Positions 1 to 8,961 are shown, counted from the first letter of the stretch. The stretch is 64,000 bases of DNA from Bacteroidota bacterium (GCA_009773515.1 WSXX01000020.1:1-64000), one strand, 5' to 3'. Notes: generated by a model not told the origin, from the sequence alone. Numbers and translations are program-made.

Positions 1-1377
1 ATTATTTACCGCCGGATTCAGGAAGCCAGAAGCAACCACAGTCATTGCTGCGCCTTGCAGTCCAAGAGTAGCAAGTGGTGCCTGATACATGGCTACGGTG
101 ACGGTTCCGGTTTCATCGCGGATTGCGAGCACGTAATCATCGGTAGGAAGTTCAAGGTAACCGGCAAATTCACCGTATGAAAGATCATCAACTATGGTTC
201 CTGCACCAACACCTGTTTCAACAACATCAACAGTTGGAGCATCGGTTGAACCATGGAATACAAGTACATCAGAGTTGTCAGGTGAATTGGCAGCTTCCTG
301 TCCCATTCCATAGACATAAATATTGAAAGGAGTGGCAGGGTTGTAACCATCGGGAACAACAATTCCGTTGGCAACAAGTACATATTTGCTTCCACCAGCC
401 AGATTGTAAGTAAAACGAGCCAAAGCATTGGTTGTGTCGGTTGAGTTTGCGGGTTGAATAACCACATCAAAATCAACACCTGCAGGAGCGTCAATAAAAG
501 GAGAAGCTGTGCGGAAAGCAAAGTTGTCGATTAAAAGTGCATCGTTAAGCCATACATCAACTTCAGCTGCAGCAGCATCGGCAGAATTGTGGATTACCTG
601 TAAACGTGCAGTTGAAATTGGAACAGCAGGAAGAGCAACGAGGTCGCCACCGGCAGGAAGTGCTACATACAAACCAAAAGCAGGGCCATTGTTGTTGTTG
701 GCAGGGTCAAGAAATCCTGAAGCAACTACAACCGCAGCAACTCCATCAAGGTTCAATGTTGCAAGTGGTGCATCAAATTGTGCAACAGTTGTTGTGCCAG
801 TCTGATCACGGATCTGCAGACTAAAGTCCAGCGTTGGAAGTTCAAGATATCCGGCGAAAGCTGAATACGCAAGATCATCAACAATGGTGCCTGCACCAAC
901 ACCAACTTCTACTACATCAACAACTGGCGCATCGGTAGAGCCGTGGAAAACCAGTAAATCAGTGTTTGCAGGATTCATTGCAGTTTCGCGTCCCATTGGA
1001 TAAACATAAATATCAAATGGTGTTGCAGGATTGTAACCATCGGGAACAACTATTCCGTTGGCAACAAGTACATACGTTTCACCATCAGTCAGATTATAGG
1101 TGAAACGAGCCAGTGCATTTGTTGTGTCGGTTGAATTAGCAGGCTGAATAACCACATCGAAGTCAACACCGGCCGGAGCATCTATAAAAGGAGATGCGGT
1201 GCGGAAGGCAAAGTTGTCGATCAGGAGGCCATCATTTAACCATACATCAACTTCCGAAGCAGCAGCATCGGCTGAGTTGTGGATTACCTGTACTCTAGCC
1301 TGGCCAAATATTACCATGGCAGGGAGAAGCAGAAGTAACGTAAAAATGGAACGGAGGGTAGAACTTTTGTTTTTCAT
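1..1377 (-). CDS. Secreted protein with tandem DUF4397 domains (3' end outside window)
   Basis: This frame opens at ATG 1377 and stays open for 459 codons to the window edge, so the C-terminus is missing. The first 26 residues form a signal peptide (LLLLLPAMVIFGQA), so the product is exported. Two copies of an about 230-residue unit follow, starting near residues 28 and 258, each opening with R(V/L)QVIHNSADAAA. This opening and later phrases such as VLVANGIVVPDGYNP and LVFHGSTDAP are typical of DUF4397, a beta-rich cell-surface domain of unknown function. At DNA level the copies sit exactly 690 bp apart and are very similar, so the duplication is recent or kept uniform. Secretion by the type IX system is possible, but the sorting tail would lie outside the window. 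Confidence 0.8.
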   Translation of the reverse strand, partial: MKNKSSTLRSIFTLLLLLPAMVIFGQARVQVIHNSADAAASEVDVWLNDGLLIDNFAFRTASPFIDAPAGVDFDVVIQPANSTDTTNALARFTYNLTDGETYVLVANGIVVPDGYNPATPFDIYVYPMGRETAMNPANTDLLVFHGSTDAPVVDVVEVGVGAGTIVDDLAYSAFAGYLELPTLDFSLQIRDQTGTTTVAQFDAPLATLNLDGVAAVVVASGFLDPANNNNGPAFGLYVALPAGGDLVALPAVPISTARLQVIHNSADAAAAEVDVWLNDALLIDNFAFRTASPFIDAPAGVDFDVVIQPANSTDTTNALARFTYNLAGGSKYVLVANGIVVPDGYNPATPFNIYVYGMGQEAANSPDNSDVLVFHGSTDAPTVDVVETGVGAGTIVDDLSYGEFAGYLELPTDDYVLAIRDETGTVTVAMYQAPLATLGLQGAAMTVVASGFLNPAVNN

Positions 1378-1655
1378 TGTCGTAAAGGTTAATGTGAAAG
1401 TGATTTAGTTAATTTGACAAACATTAAACCTTAAACGAATAGAAATGTTTAACGAAAAGAAGTAAAGAATAAACAAAATATTGTTAAAGTTTTGTTAAAA
1501 ATTTAGATAAAAGTATATAAAACATTAGAAATCAATATTATACAGTGTACTTGACTGATATTTTATTGTTCAACAAAAGAGTGAATATATTAAACGTTCA
1601 GCTATTGGCTGTGAACAAACTTACTTGATTTTCTGTTATTGTTAAAAAATAAACA

Positions 1656-2141
1656 ATGGAACTAAAAAATGCTCTTTTCGCGAAAACTGATATTAAATTA
1701 ACCCAGTGGATGGCCAGGAACGGTATTCTTTTCCTGCGCCTTAGTGTCGGAATTATTTTTTTGTGGTACGGATTCCTGAAGTTCTTTCCTGATGTAAGTT
1801 CAGCTGAATCAATTGCAACCCGCACCATTGAAATGCTGTCATTCGGCATAATTTCAGGAAAATCAGCCATGATTATCCTGGCTACATGGGAAACTTTAAT
1901 AGGTTTAGGTCTGATCTCCGGTTACTTTCTAAGGGAAACCCTTTTACTATTGTTTATGCAAATGGCAGGAACACTCACACCGCTGTTCCTTTTTCCGGCA
2001 GAAACTTTTACAATTTTCCCCTGGGTACCAACTCTTGAAGGACAGTATATTTTCAAGAACCTTGTCATCATTGCTGCCGGTATTGTTATCGGGGCTACAG
2101 TCAGAGGTGGTCGCTTATTGCCAGCTCCTGAAAAAGTATAG
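1656..2141 (+). CDS. DoxX-like small integral membrane protein
   Basis: A 161-residue protein with about four membrane helices, including LFLRLSVGIIFLWYGFLKFF near residues 25-44, a pattern seen in DoxX/DUF417-like proteins. Family members are small membrane proteins, some linked to redox or sulfur metabolism; no activity can be read from this sequence. The stop is followed after 25 bp by the SRPBCC gene in the same direction, so the two are probably cotranscribed. The start is the first ATG after the AT-rich leader. Other small four-helix families cannot be excluded. Confidence 0.65.
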   Translation: MELKNALFAKTDIKLTQWMARNGILFLRLSVGIIFLWYGFLKFFPDVSSAESIATRTIEMLSFGIISGKSAMIILATWETLIGLGLISGYFLRETLLLLFMQMAGTLTPLFLFPAETFTIFPWVPTLEGQYIFKNLVIIAAGIVIGATVRGGRLLPAPEKV

Positions 2142-2166
2142 TCTTAACTTTCTATTTCAAACTCAT

Positions 2167-2619
2167 ATGCCTGTTTTCACTTCCACACAATTTGTAAAGA
2201 CTGATATCGACACATGCTGGTCATTTTTTTCTGATCCGGGTAATCTTTCGGTTATAACTCCGGGATCCATGAATTTCAGGATTCTTTTTCCGAAGCCTAC
2301 GCCCGAAATGTATCCGGGTATGATTATTCAATATAAGGTGAGTCCGCTTCTGAATATACCCATGGAATGGATTACAGAAATCTCACATGTTTCAAAACCT
2401 GCTTATTTTGTTGATCTGCAGTTGAAAGGTCCTTACAGATTATGGCATCATCAGCATTTATTTGAAAAGGTTGAAGGTGGTATTCAAATGACTGATATTG
2501 TTACATATGAGCTTCCCTTCGGAAAGTTCGGCGAATTTCTGGCAGGGAGGTTTGTGCATAAAAAGGTGGCTGGGATATTTGAATACAGAAGCAAAGTAAT
2601 TGATTCATTTTTTAAATAA
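2167..2619 (+). CDS. SRPBCC-family (START-like) ligand-binding protein
   Basis: A 150-residue protein starting at ATG 2167. The frame continues upstream to 2035, but that part overlaps the DoxX-like gene, while MPVFTSTQFV is the usual beginning of this family. Signature stretches are the start with the hydrophobic strand, then TCWSFFSDPGNLSVITP, and near the C-terminus TYELPFGKFGEFLAGRFV. These match the small SRPBCC proteins often annotated as cell division inhibitor-like or cyclase/dehydrase-like, which bind hydrophobic ligands in a helix-grip fold. The ligand is unknown. It is probably in an operon with the DoxX-like gene 25 bp upstream. Confidence 0.75.
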   Translation: MPVFTSTQFVKTDIDTCWSFFSDPGNLSVITPGSMNFRILFPKPTPEMYPGMIIQYKVSPLLNIPMEWITEISHVSKPAYFVDLQLKGPYRLWHHQHLFEKVEGGIQMTDIVTYELPFGKFGEFLAGRFVHKKVAGIFEYRSKVIDSFFK

Positions 2620-2677
2620 AAGTTTCCTTAGTTATGATTAACAACACTTTTCAAAAGGATTATCCACGATATTTTAT

Positions 2678-2685
2678 AGTTTTGC
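2678..2685 (+). promoter_or_regulatory. Promoter -7 box for the EamA transporter gene
   Basis: TAGTTTTG matches the Bacteroidota -7 consensus TAnnTTTG and lies 30 bp before the ATG at 2716. No clear -33 TTTG is visible. Confidence 0.45.
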
Positions 2686-2715
2686 GCCACAAACCAACTC
2701 TTTGGTAATTCTGAA

Positions 2716-3657
2716 ATGACAAAATCCGGGAAATCAATCGTAATCGGCTCTGTTGCAATATGTATTTCTGCTACCCTCTGGGGGCTTGATGGCATAGTGC
2801 TGACCCCCCAATTGTATAACCTCAACATAAACTTTGTAGTATTTATACTGCATGCATTGCCATTTCTGCTCATGAATATTATTTTTTTCAGAGAGTACAG
2901 GCATCTGAAAGAATTTAACAGCCGCGATTTTTTGTATTTATTTCTGGTTGCATTGGCTGGCGGGGCACTTGGTACAATGGCTATTGTCAAAGCATTGTTT
3001 CTGGTTGAGTTCAAAGAGTTATCGGTGGTAGTGTTACTTCAAAAGCTGCAACCTGTTTTTGCAATTACTTTGGCTGCTTTGATCCTTCGCGAAAAGCTTA
3101 ACAGAAGTTTCCTTTTGTGGGCAGGTGTAGCTATAATTGCCGGGTATTTTCTGACATTTGGCTTTGAAAAACCAAATTTCGATACCGGAACAAAAACAAG
3201 CCTGGCTGCCGGTTATTCCCTTCTTGCCGCTTTTTGTTTTGGCTCAGCTACTGTGCTAGGCAAGAGATTGTTGCGAAATCTGTCTTTTACATCTGCAACA
3301 TTCTACCGATATGGCTTTACCTCAATGATAATGCTGATTTTTGTGCTATTGGGCGGTAGTATTGGCGAATTTAAAAATGTCACACCTCAGAACTGGAAAA
3401 TTATCTTGCTTATTTCAATTACGGTGGGCTCCGGAGCAATTTATCTCTACTATTTCGGGTTAAAAAAAGTTCCTGCAATGCTTGCTTCAATCTGTGAACT
3501 CTGTTTCCCTTTGTCAGCCATTGTTTTTGATTATATTTTTCACGACAAAATATTAAGTCTTGTGCAGTGGGTCAGCGTTATTGTTATGCTTGGAGCAATT
3601 GTCAGAATCAATATAGCAGGCCGGAAAAACAGCGAAGTAATTGTTACGGAAAGTTAG
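2716..3657 (+). CDS. EamA/DMT-family transporter
   Basis: A 313-residue membrane protein with about ten hydrophobic segments in two similar halves, the EamA layout of the drug/metabolite transporter superfamily. The end of the first half has the conserved stretch VVLLQKLQPVFAITLAALIL, followed by the characteristic REKL at the inner membrane face; the second half repeats the pattern with LASICELCFPLSAIVFDYIF. Such proteins export amino acids, nucleosides or other small metabolites, but the substrate cannot be told from sequence. The gene stands alone, and a strong palindrome follows the stop. Starts at the first ATG, with a promoter box 30 bp upstream. Confidence 0.85.
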   Translation: MTKSGKSIVIGSVAICISATLWGLDGIVLTPQLYNLNINFVVFILHALPFLLMNIIFFREYRHLKEFNSRDFLYLFLVALAGGALGTMAIVKALFLVEFKELSVVVLLQKLQPVFAITLAALILREKLNRSFLLWAGVAIIAGYFLTFGFEKPNFDTGTKTSLAAGYSLLAAFCFGSATVLGKRLLRNLSFTSATFYRYGFTSMIMLIFVLLGGSIGEFKNVTPQNWKIILLISITVGSGAIYLYYFGLKKVPAMLASICELCFPLSAIVFDYIFHDKILSLVQWVSVIVMLGAIVRINIAGRKNSEVIVTES

Positions 3658-3711
3658 TTGAATACTGAGTGTTCCGTCATTTCTTAACATTCCCGCATTT
3701 CTTAAATAAGT

Positions 3712-3755
3712 CATCCCGGCTAAAGTGGAAAATATTTTCCAGAATAGCCGGGATG
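3712..3755. terminator. Bidirectional hairpin between convergent genes
   Basis: An 11-bp perfect inverted repeat (catcccggcta / tagccgggatg) encloses a second 16-bp palindrome, tggaaaatattttcca. It lies between the convergent EamA and aqpZ genes. The T-tract on the plus side is short, so termination strength is uncertain. Confidence 0.6.
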
Positions 3756-3785
3756 TTTATTTGTAGTTGTTTATCAGCGCGTTAG

Positions 3786-4478
3786 CTATTTTTCAGCTTT
3801 GCCAAGCCATTTGTAGGCGAAACCTGCAAGCAGAGCTCCGATAATAGGCATTACCCAAAAAAACCAGAGTTGTTTAAGTGCAATACCGCCTTCGATTAAA
3901 GCAGGGCCTGTGCTTCTGGCAGGATTTACCGATGTGTTGGTAACCGGAATACTGATGAGATGTATCAGCGTTAGTCCGAGTCCGATGGCTACCGGAGCAA
4001 GACCCTTTGGGGCTCTTTCATCAGTTGATCCAAGTATAATAATAAGAAACATGAAGGTCATAACAACCTCAATTAATAGGCCTGACATATAAGAATAACC
4101 TCCTGGCGAATGCTCTCCGTATCCGTTAGAGGCCAATCCTCCGGCATAACCATCCTGACCCGATGCAATCTGATAAAGGATAAGTGCTGCAACCACAGCA
4201 CCTGCTACCTGAGCTGCTATGTATGGCAGCAGATCTGCACCTTTAAACCTGCCGCCAGCCCACAATCCAAGTGAAACGGCCGGATTAAGGTGGCATCCTG
4301 AAATATGCCCGATGGCAAACGCCATGGTCAGAACCGTTAGTCCAAAAGCAAGCGCAACACCCAGCAGTCCGATTCCTACATCAGGAAAACCTGCTGCAAG
4401 CACAGCGCTGCCGCATCCGCCAAGTACAAGCCAGAAAGTGCCGATAAACTCAGCTGCAATTCGTTTGGTTAATGACAT
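3786..4478 (-). CDS. aqpZ: Aquaporin Z
   Basis: A 230-residue MIP-family channel with six membrane helices. Both pore half-helix motifs are intact: [11 protein letters not shown] (N65-P66-A67) and [12 protein letters not shown] (N185-P186-A187-R188). The histidine in LIHLISI (H173) and R188 correspond to the aromatic/arginine filter of AqpZ, so it should be a water channel and not a glycerol facilitator. The length is normal for AqpZ. It is monocistronic, convergent with the EamA gene. No -7 box was recognised upstream. Confidence 0.95.
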   Translation of the reverse strand: MSLTKRIAAEFIGTFWLVLGGCGSAVLAAGFPDVGIGLLGVALAFGLTVLTMAFAIGHISGCHLNPAVSLGLWAGGRFKGADLLPYIAAQVAGAVVAALILYQIASGQDGYAGGLASNGYGEHSPGGYSYMSGLLIEVVMTFMFLIIILGSTDERAPKGLAPVAIGLGLTLIHLISIPVTNTSVNPARSTGPALIEGGIALKQLWFFWVMPIIGALLAGFAYKWLGKAEK

Positions 4479-4591
4479 AATTCCTCCTTTTTTTGGTTAA
4501 TAATAGCTAAGATATGAACTATCCCCGTATATGGATGAAATAATAATTATTAAGGTGATAACTTTTATTCGACACTTATCCGATAAAAAAG

Positions 4592-4622
4592 AAAAAAACC
4601 GGGATTTTTCCCGGTTTTTTTA
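4592..4622 (-). terminator. Terminator of the 4652-5164 gene
   Basis: The stem aaaaaaccggga / tcccggtttttt has a short T loop. Read on the minus strand it lies 30 bp after the stop of the membrane-protein gene and ends in a T run. Confidence 0.8.
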
Positions 4623-4651
4623 TGAAGATCACATCCGTAAATTAACAACTC

Positions 4652-5164
4652 TTATTTAATGTCAGCTTTTTTTTTCAACACCAGAAAAGCATAGCCGCTG
4701 AATATTACAGTAGTCAAAAGTTGAATCCAGATGGGAGTGGAGAAAAGTCCGGGGCCTATCAGAACTGCAGAAATAAATATTGCTTTCAGCAGATAGTAAG
4801 CAACTTTGCTCAGGATAATGGCACTAACCATAGCTGCAAAATTGTTTTTAAATCGTTCGCGAAGCATAAAAAACAGCCAGACATTCAGGGTAAGTTCCGC
4901 TGAGATCAGCACCATTTTGTAAAACACAGGATGTGCTGAAATGGCAAATGAAAACAATGGCAGGGTAGCTGCCAGTAAATATGCATTTCTGCGGTCGCCA
5001 TGCACCATAGCCAGTATCAGCATCAACCGCATGGGCTCTATCAGATAGAGTGGAAAATTAAGCAAATGTGATAAGGTTGGAATAAAATAAATCAGCACAA
5101 GCGCTGCTGCATTTATCAATAAACTGCTTATAACCGGCTTTCGTGTGACAATGAGGGTGCTCAT
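4652..5164 (-). CDS. Integral membrane protein of unknown function
   Basis: A 170-residue protein with five or six hydrophobic segments, few charged residues and a short basic tail (LKKKADIK). I do not recognise a specific family. The size and helix pattern recall S-components of ECF vitamin transporters or MreD-like proteins, but no diagnostic motif was found. It is divergently transcribed from the DUF362/polyferredoxin operon, with about 190 bp between them, so joint regulation is possible. A -7 box lies 56 bp upstream and a strong terminator follows the gene. Confidence 0.7.
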   Translation of the reverse strand: MSTLIVTRKPVISSLLINAAALVLIYFIPTLSHLLNFPLYLIEPMRLMLILAMVHGDRRNAYLLAATLPLFSFAISAHPVFYKMVLISAELTLNVWLFFMLRERFKNNFAAMVSAIILSKVAYYLLKAIFISAVLIGPGLFSTPIWIQLLTTVIFSGYAFLVLKKKADIK

Positions 5165-5219
5165 GGTTGTATTTTTTATGATCTGTTAATATTTTTGAAT
5201 CCGATGATTCATCCGTTTA

Positions 5220-5227
5220 CAAAAATA
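5220..5227 (-). promoter_or_regulatory. Promoter -7 box for the 4652-5164 gene
   Basis: On the minus strand TATTTTTG matches TAnnTTTG, 56 bp before the ATG at 5164. Confidence 0.4.
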
Positions 5228-5358
5228 TAATATTGTTGCTTTCGGGAATAATAATATTTCAAAAATATCACCTTCTTAAGTCGAAATACTTATTTTTACA
5301 TCCAAATTTAGCAATTCACTCAGTGTGCTTTGTGCACATAAAGTAAACAAATTGAATT

Positions 5359-6279
5359 ATGAAACGTCGCGATTTTCTTGTTAATAGTGTGAGTGCAGGT
5401 CTTGTAACCGGCGCTGCTGTTGGTTTCGGAGATGTTGCAAGTCTGGCTGCTGCTACTTTGCAGGTTAAGAATGACTGGGATCTGGTAGCGGTGCGAGATG
5501 GCGAGCCTGAAGTGATGTTCGATAGGGCCATTGCTTCCCTTGGCGGGATGAGTAAATATGTAAAAAAAGGTCAGAAAGTAGTTGTAAAGCCAAACATTGG
5601 CTGGGATGTTTCTCCTGAAAGAGCCGGAAATACCAATCCGAAACTGGTGGGTCGTATTGTTAAGCATTGTTTGGATGCCGGAGCTTCTGAAGTCTATGTT
5701 TTCGACAATACCTGTGATGCCTGGAATCTTTGCTACAAGAACAGCGGCATCGAAAAAGCCGTTAAAGATAATGGTGGCAAAATTGTTCCGGGAAATACCG
5801 AAAGTTATTACAAAGCCATTCAGATTCCTAAAGGCAAAAGCCTGAAAGATGCCAAGGTACATGAACTGATCCTCAATTCTGATGTATTTATTAATGTGCC
5901 TGTGCTTAAACATCATAGTTCTGCCAGTGTGTCGCTGGCTATGAAAAACCTGATGGGCATTGTGTGGGATCGCCGTTACTGGCACCGCAACGACCTGCAC
6001 CAGTGCATTGCCGATCTGGTTACATGGCGTAAACCTACATTAAATGTCATTGATGGTTACCGCGTTATGATGCGCAATGGCCCGCGCGGCGTTTCCGAAG
6101 CTGATGTTGTTACCATGAAACAGCTTATTGTTTCTGCTGATATTGTTGCTGCTGATGCTGCTGCGGCCCTGATTTTTGGCAGTAAACCTGAAGATATTCC
6201 CCACATCCGCATTGCACATGAAATGAAACTTGGTAATATGCAGCTTGATAAGTTAAAGATTAACCGGATAAAAATCTGA
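5359..6279 (+). CDS. Tat-exported DUF362 protein
   Basis: A 306-residue protein opening with MKRRDFLVNSVSAGLVTGA, a clear twin-arginine signal (RRxFL then a hydrophobic, alanine-rich stretch), so it is folded and perhaps cofactor-loaded before export. The body matches DUF362: VVVKPNIGWD, the KHHSSASVSLAMKNLMGIVW segment, and ADIVAADAAAALIFG. DUF362 proteins are often encoded beside Fe-S proteins. Here the stop is separated by 1 bp from the ATG of the polyferredoxin gene, so the two are translationally coupled and probably form a periplasmic/membrane electron-transfer unit. The reaction is not known. No Fe-S cysteine motif is visible in this protein itself. Confidence 0.85.
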   Translation: MKRRDFLVNSVSAGLVTGAAVGFGDVASLAAATLQVKNDWDLVAVRDGEPEVMFDRAIASLGGMSKYVKKGQKVVVKPNIGWDVSPERAGNTNPKLVGRIVKHCLDAGASEVYVFDNTCDAWNLCYKNSGIEKAVKDNGGKIVPGNTESYYKAIQIPKGKSLKDAKVHELILNSDVFINVPVLKHHSSASVSLAMKNLMGIVWDRRYWHRNDLHQCIADLVTWRKPTLNVIDGYRVMMRNGPRGVSEADVVTMKQLIVSADIVAADAAAALIFGSKPEDIPHIRIAHEMKLGNMQLDKLKINRIKI

Positions 6280-6280
6280 T

Positions 6281-7855
6281 ATGCATAAATTGTATTGGCT
6301 TAGACTTTTGCGGATTGGTGTTTCGGTTTTTTTTCTCATTCTTACCAGCCTTATTTTCCTTGATCCGGCCCAATGGATACCCCAATGGGTCACTTCGGCA
6401 GTTGTGTGGCCACAGTTTACACCTTCAGTTCTGAAGTTTACAGTATCTGCAGGTCTGGTGGCTGCTGGTTTTATATTGTTTACGCTGCTGGCTTTCCTTT
6501 TCGGAAGGGTTTATTGTTCTTCAGTTTGCCCGATTGGTACTTTACAGGATGTGATTTCCTGGCTGCGCAAGCGTTTGTTCAAACAAAAACCGCTGAAATA
6601 TGCTCCTCCCCAAAACCTGCTGAGATATCTTCTGCTGGCACTGGTAGTGATTTCATTTATCTTCGGAACATCACTTCTGGTCAACCTGCTTGATCCATAC
6701 AGTAATTTCGGGCGGATTATGTCAAATCTTGTTCGTCCCGTATTTCTTGCAGGAGGCAACGGACTTGCAACCCTGCTGGAAAAATATGATATTTTCTGGA
6801 TGCCAAAGTCATCATTTAAGGCTTTTGATGCGACATCTATCGGTTTTGCTTCTGGATTCATTTTGCTCATTAGTTGGATGTCGTTTGTCCGTGGAAGACT
6901 TTTTTGTAACACAATTTGTCCGGTTGGCAGTCTGCTTGGATTGTTTTCCAGGTTTTCCATCTTTAAGATATCTCTTGATAAAGTTGCCTGCAACAGTTGC
7001 GGTCACTGCAGCAAAGTATGCAAAGCTCAGTGTATTGATGTAAAAAGTAAGGAAGTTGACTTTTCGCGTTGCATTGCATGTTACAATTGTCTGGATGCAT
7101 GTCCTTCTGATGGAGTATTGCTTTCGCTGAAAAGAGATCCACATTTATTAATTTCCGAACATGGTAATTCTGATCAAAACAAAGATCGCAGAACCATTTT
7201 AAAAGCTGTAATGCTTATTTCCGCATTTGTCTCTGCCCGTGCTTTTGCTACCCGGGTAACCGGAGGCGAAAAACCTACCGAAATTCCTGAGGATAAAAAT
7301 AACTTTGCGTCTCCACCCGGTTCTTTTGGTCATGATCATTTCAACAAAAACTGCACAGCCTGTCATTTATGTATAAGTGTTTGTCCTACCCATGTTTTGC
7401 AGCCATCCTTCCTTCAGTACGGAATGCATGGACTGATGCAACCTTACATGGATTATCATTCAGGATTCTGCAATTTTGATTGCACGCTTTGCAGCGATAT
7501 TTGCCCGACCGGAGCTATTCTGCCCATTTTACCTGAGAAAAAGAAACTTGAGCAAATCGGCATCGCTAAATTCATTGAGAAAAACTGTGTTGTTTACACC
7601 GACAATACGGATTGCGGGGCTTGTTCTGAACATTGCCCCACTAAAGCAGTGGATATGGTTCCATATAAAGACGGACTTACCATTCCTTTGGTTGATGAAA
7701 AAATATGTATTGGCTGCGGAGCCTGTGAATATGCTTGTCCAACTAAGCCTTACCGCGCAATTTTTGTGGAAGGCAATCTGCTTCATATTCAGGCTGAAGT
7801 TCCTGTACATGAAGAGATCATAATTGAAAAAACAGAGGAAGATTTCCCGTTTTAA
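6281..7855 (+). CDS. Membrane polyferredoxin, NapH-like half joined to NapG-like half
   Basis: A 524-residue protein. The N-terminal half has four or five membrane helices with two CxxxCP motifs (CSSVCPIGTLQD, CNTICPVGSLLG), as in NapH/NosR-type quinol oxidases, followed by two [4Fe-4S] motifs (CNSCGHCSKVCKAQC, CIACYNCLDACP). At residues 303-304 comes RRTILKAVML plus a hydrophobic stretch ending ARAFA, which resembles an internal Tat-type signal. The C-terminal half has further ferredoxin motifs (CTACHLCISVCP, CNFDCTLCSDICP, CGACSEHCP, CIGCGACEYACP) arranged as in NapG. Inference: it carries electrons from the quinone pool across the membrane to an exported partner, perhaps the coupled DUF362 protein. 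No nitrate reductase gene is nearby. Confidence 0.85.
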   Translation: MHKLYWLRLLRIGVSVFFLILTSLIFLDPAQWIPQWVTSAVVWPQFTPSVLKFTVSAGLVAAGFILFTLLAFLFGRVYCSSVCPIGTLQDVISWLRKRLFKQKPLKYAPPQNLLRYLLLALVVISFIFGTSLLVNLLDPYSNFGRIMSNLVRPVFLAGGNGLATLLEKYDIFWMPKSSFKAFDATSIGFASGFILLISWMSFVRGRLFCNTICPVGSLLGLFSRFSIFKISLDKVACNSCGHCSKVCKAQCIDVKSKEVDFSRCIACYNCLDACPSDGVLLSLKRDPHLLISEHGNSDQNKDRRTILKAVMLISAFVSARAFATRVTGGEKPTEIPEDKNNFASPPGSFGHDHFNKNCTACHLCISVCPTHVLQPSFLQYGMHGLMQPYMDYHSGFCNFDCTLCSDICPTGAILPILPEKKKLEQIGIAKFIEKNCVVYTDNTDCGACSEHCPTKAVDMVPYKDGLTIPLVDEKICIGCGACEYACPTKPYRAIFVEGNLLHIQAEVPVHEEIIIEKTEEDFPF

Positions 7856-7900
7856 GCCTATTGCAGCTCACTGAGTCATAATATTATTCCTTTTTAATAA

Positions 7901-7932
7901 AAAAGGCCGTCCTTATTAGAGAACGGCCTTTT
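7901..7932. terminator. Bidirectional terminator between convergent genes
   Basis: A 10-bp stem aaaaggccgt / acggcctttt with a 12-nt loop, flanked by A and T runs, lies between the polyferredoxin and DHODH-like stops. Confidence 0.85.
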
Positions 7933-7947
7933 GATAGATGTCTTAAT

Positions 7948-8961
7948 TTATGCAATCGGATATTTCTTGAATATCTGATCAGAATGCAGCAGTAGATCAA
8001 TGTATTGAGCACGTTTATAAATATACGGATCCTTTACATTGGCTTTGGAAAGTTTGCCCCTGAAGTCAGAAAGATTACTAAAATTGTGCTTATCCATAAA
8101 TTTCTCCAGATCATTCAAAATATCGGAAATCAGTTCAGGTTTATGTTTGTATAGTGCACTAACAATCTGAACAGATTCAGCCCCGGCAAGCAACATTTTG
8201 GCTACGTCGTTGCCTGTGTAAATTCCGTTTGCTCCGCAGATTGAAGCATTGGTGTTGCCGTACAAAACACCTGCATAGCGCAGCGAAAGACGATAATCGC
8301 CATCATTGCTCAGGTTGAAAGGCGTGCTGTGCTGCAGCGAATCCAGATTAATATCCGGCTCAAACATTCTGTTGAAAAGAACAAAGGCTTTTGCTCCGGC
8401 TTTTTCCATTCGTTTAATCACCTGAAGAGGGTTGGTGTAGAAAGGGCTGAGCTTGACGCTAACCGGGATGCTGACTTTCTTGCAAACCTGCTCAACAACA
8501 GAAACCTGCTCATCTTCTATTGATTTTGCATCGGTTGTAAAATCGCGGGGAACCGAGAAAAAGTTGAGTTCCAGTCCGTCAACACCTGTTTTTTCAATCA
8601 GTTCGGCATATTCTACCCAGGTTTCGGTAAAAACACAATTAAGGCTACCAATCAGCGGGATGTCAAGTAATGTTTTAGCTTCTTTAAGTTTCAGCAGGTG
8701 CTCTTCGGGGCCGGCATGCTGCATCTCAGGGTAGAGGCTGATCATCTCGGCATTGCGCTCGTTGTAAAGCTCCATTTCATCCTGAAACTGAATGCTTTCC
8801 AGTTGTATCTGCTCTTCAAACAATGATTTGTAAACAATAGCCGATGCACCGGCATCCTGAAGCCGTCTCAGCATTTCGGGGTTGTTTACCATATTACTCG
8901 AACCTACAATAATAGGGTTCTTTAAAGGAATTCCCATGTAATTAACAGCCAGTTTTGTCAT
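7948..8961 (-). CDS. Dihydroorotate dehydrogenase-like flavoprotein
   Basis: A 337-residue TIM-barrel protein. The start MTKLAVNYMGIPLKNPIIVGSS follows the N-terminal pattern of class 1 dihydroorotate dehydrogenases, as do SIPVSVKLSPF, and the FMN-phosphate-type end GANGIYTGNDVAKMLLAGA. The protein belongs to the group usually called dihydroorotate dehydrogenase-like. The C-terminal extension and the loss of a recognisable PyrD active-site loop argue against true pyrimidine synthesis. It lies next to the PFOR gene, divergently transcribed, a pairing known in other anaerobes, so a role in reoxidising ferredoxin or pyrimidine-like substrates is possible but unproven. Confidence 0.8.
   Translation of the reverse strand: MTKLAVNYMGIPLKNPIIVGSSNMVNNPEMLRRLQDAGASAIVYKSLFEEQIQLESIQFQDEMELYNERNAEMISLYPEMQHAGPEEHLLKLKEAKTLLDIPLIGSLNCVFTETWVEYAELIEKTGVDGLELNFFSVPRDFTTDAKSIEDEQVSVVEQVCKKVSIPVSVKLSPFYTNPLQVIKRMEKAGAKAFVLFNRMFEPDINLDSLQHSTPFNLSNDGDYRLSLRYAGVLYGNTNASICGANGIYTGNDVAKMLLAGAESVQIVSALYKHKPELISDILNDLEKFMDKHNFSNLSDFRGKLSKANVKDPYIYKRAQYIDLLLHSDQIFKKYPIA

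Noticed and set aside
192-521. 109-codon minus-strand frame within the DUF4397 gene
   Set aside because: It lies in another frame of the same strand as the real gene and consists of leucine-rich low-complexity codons produced by the repeats.
4652-5164. Calling the membrane protein an ECF vitamin-transporter S-component
   Set aside because: Only general size and helix number agree; no binding-site motif and no ECF ATPase nearby.
5320-6000. 226-codon antisense frame over the DUF362 gene
   Set aside because: It has no domain resemblance; the DUF362 frame on the other strand has a Tat signal and family motifs.
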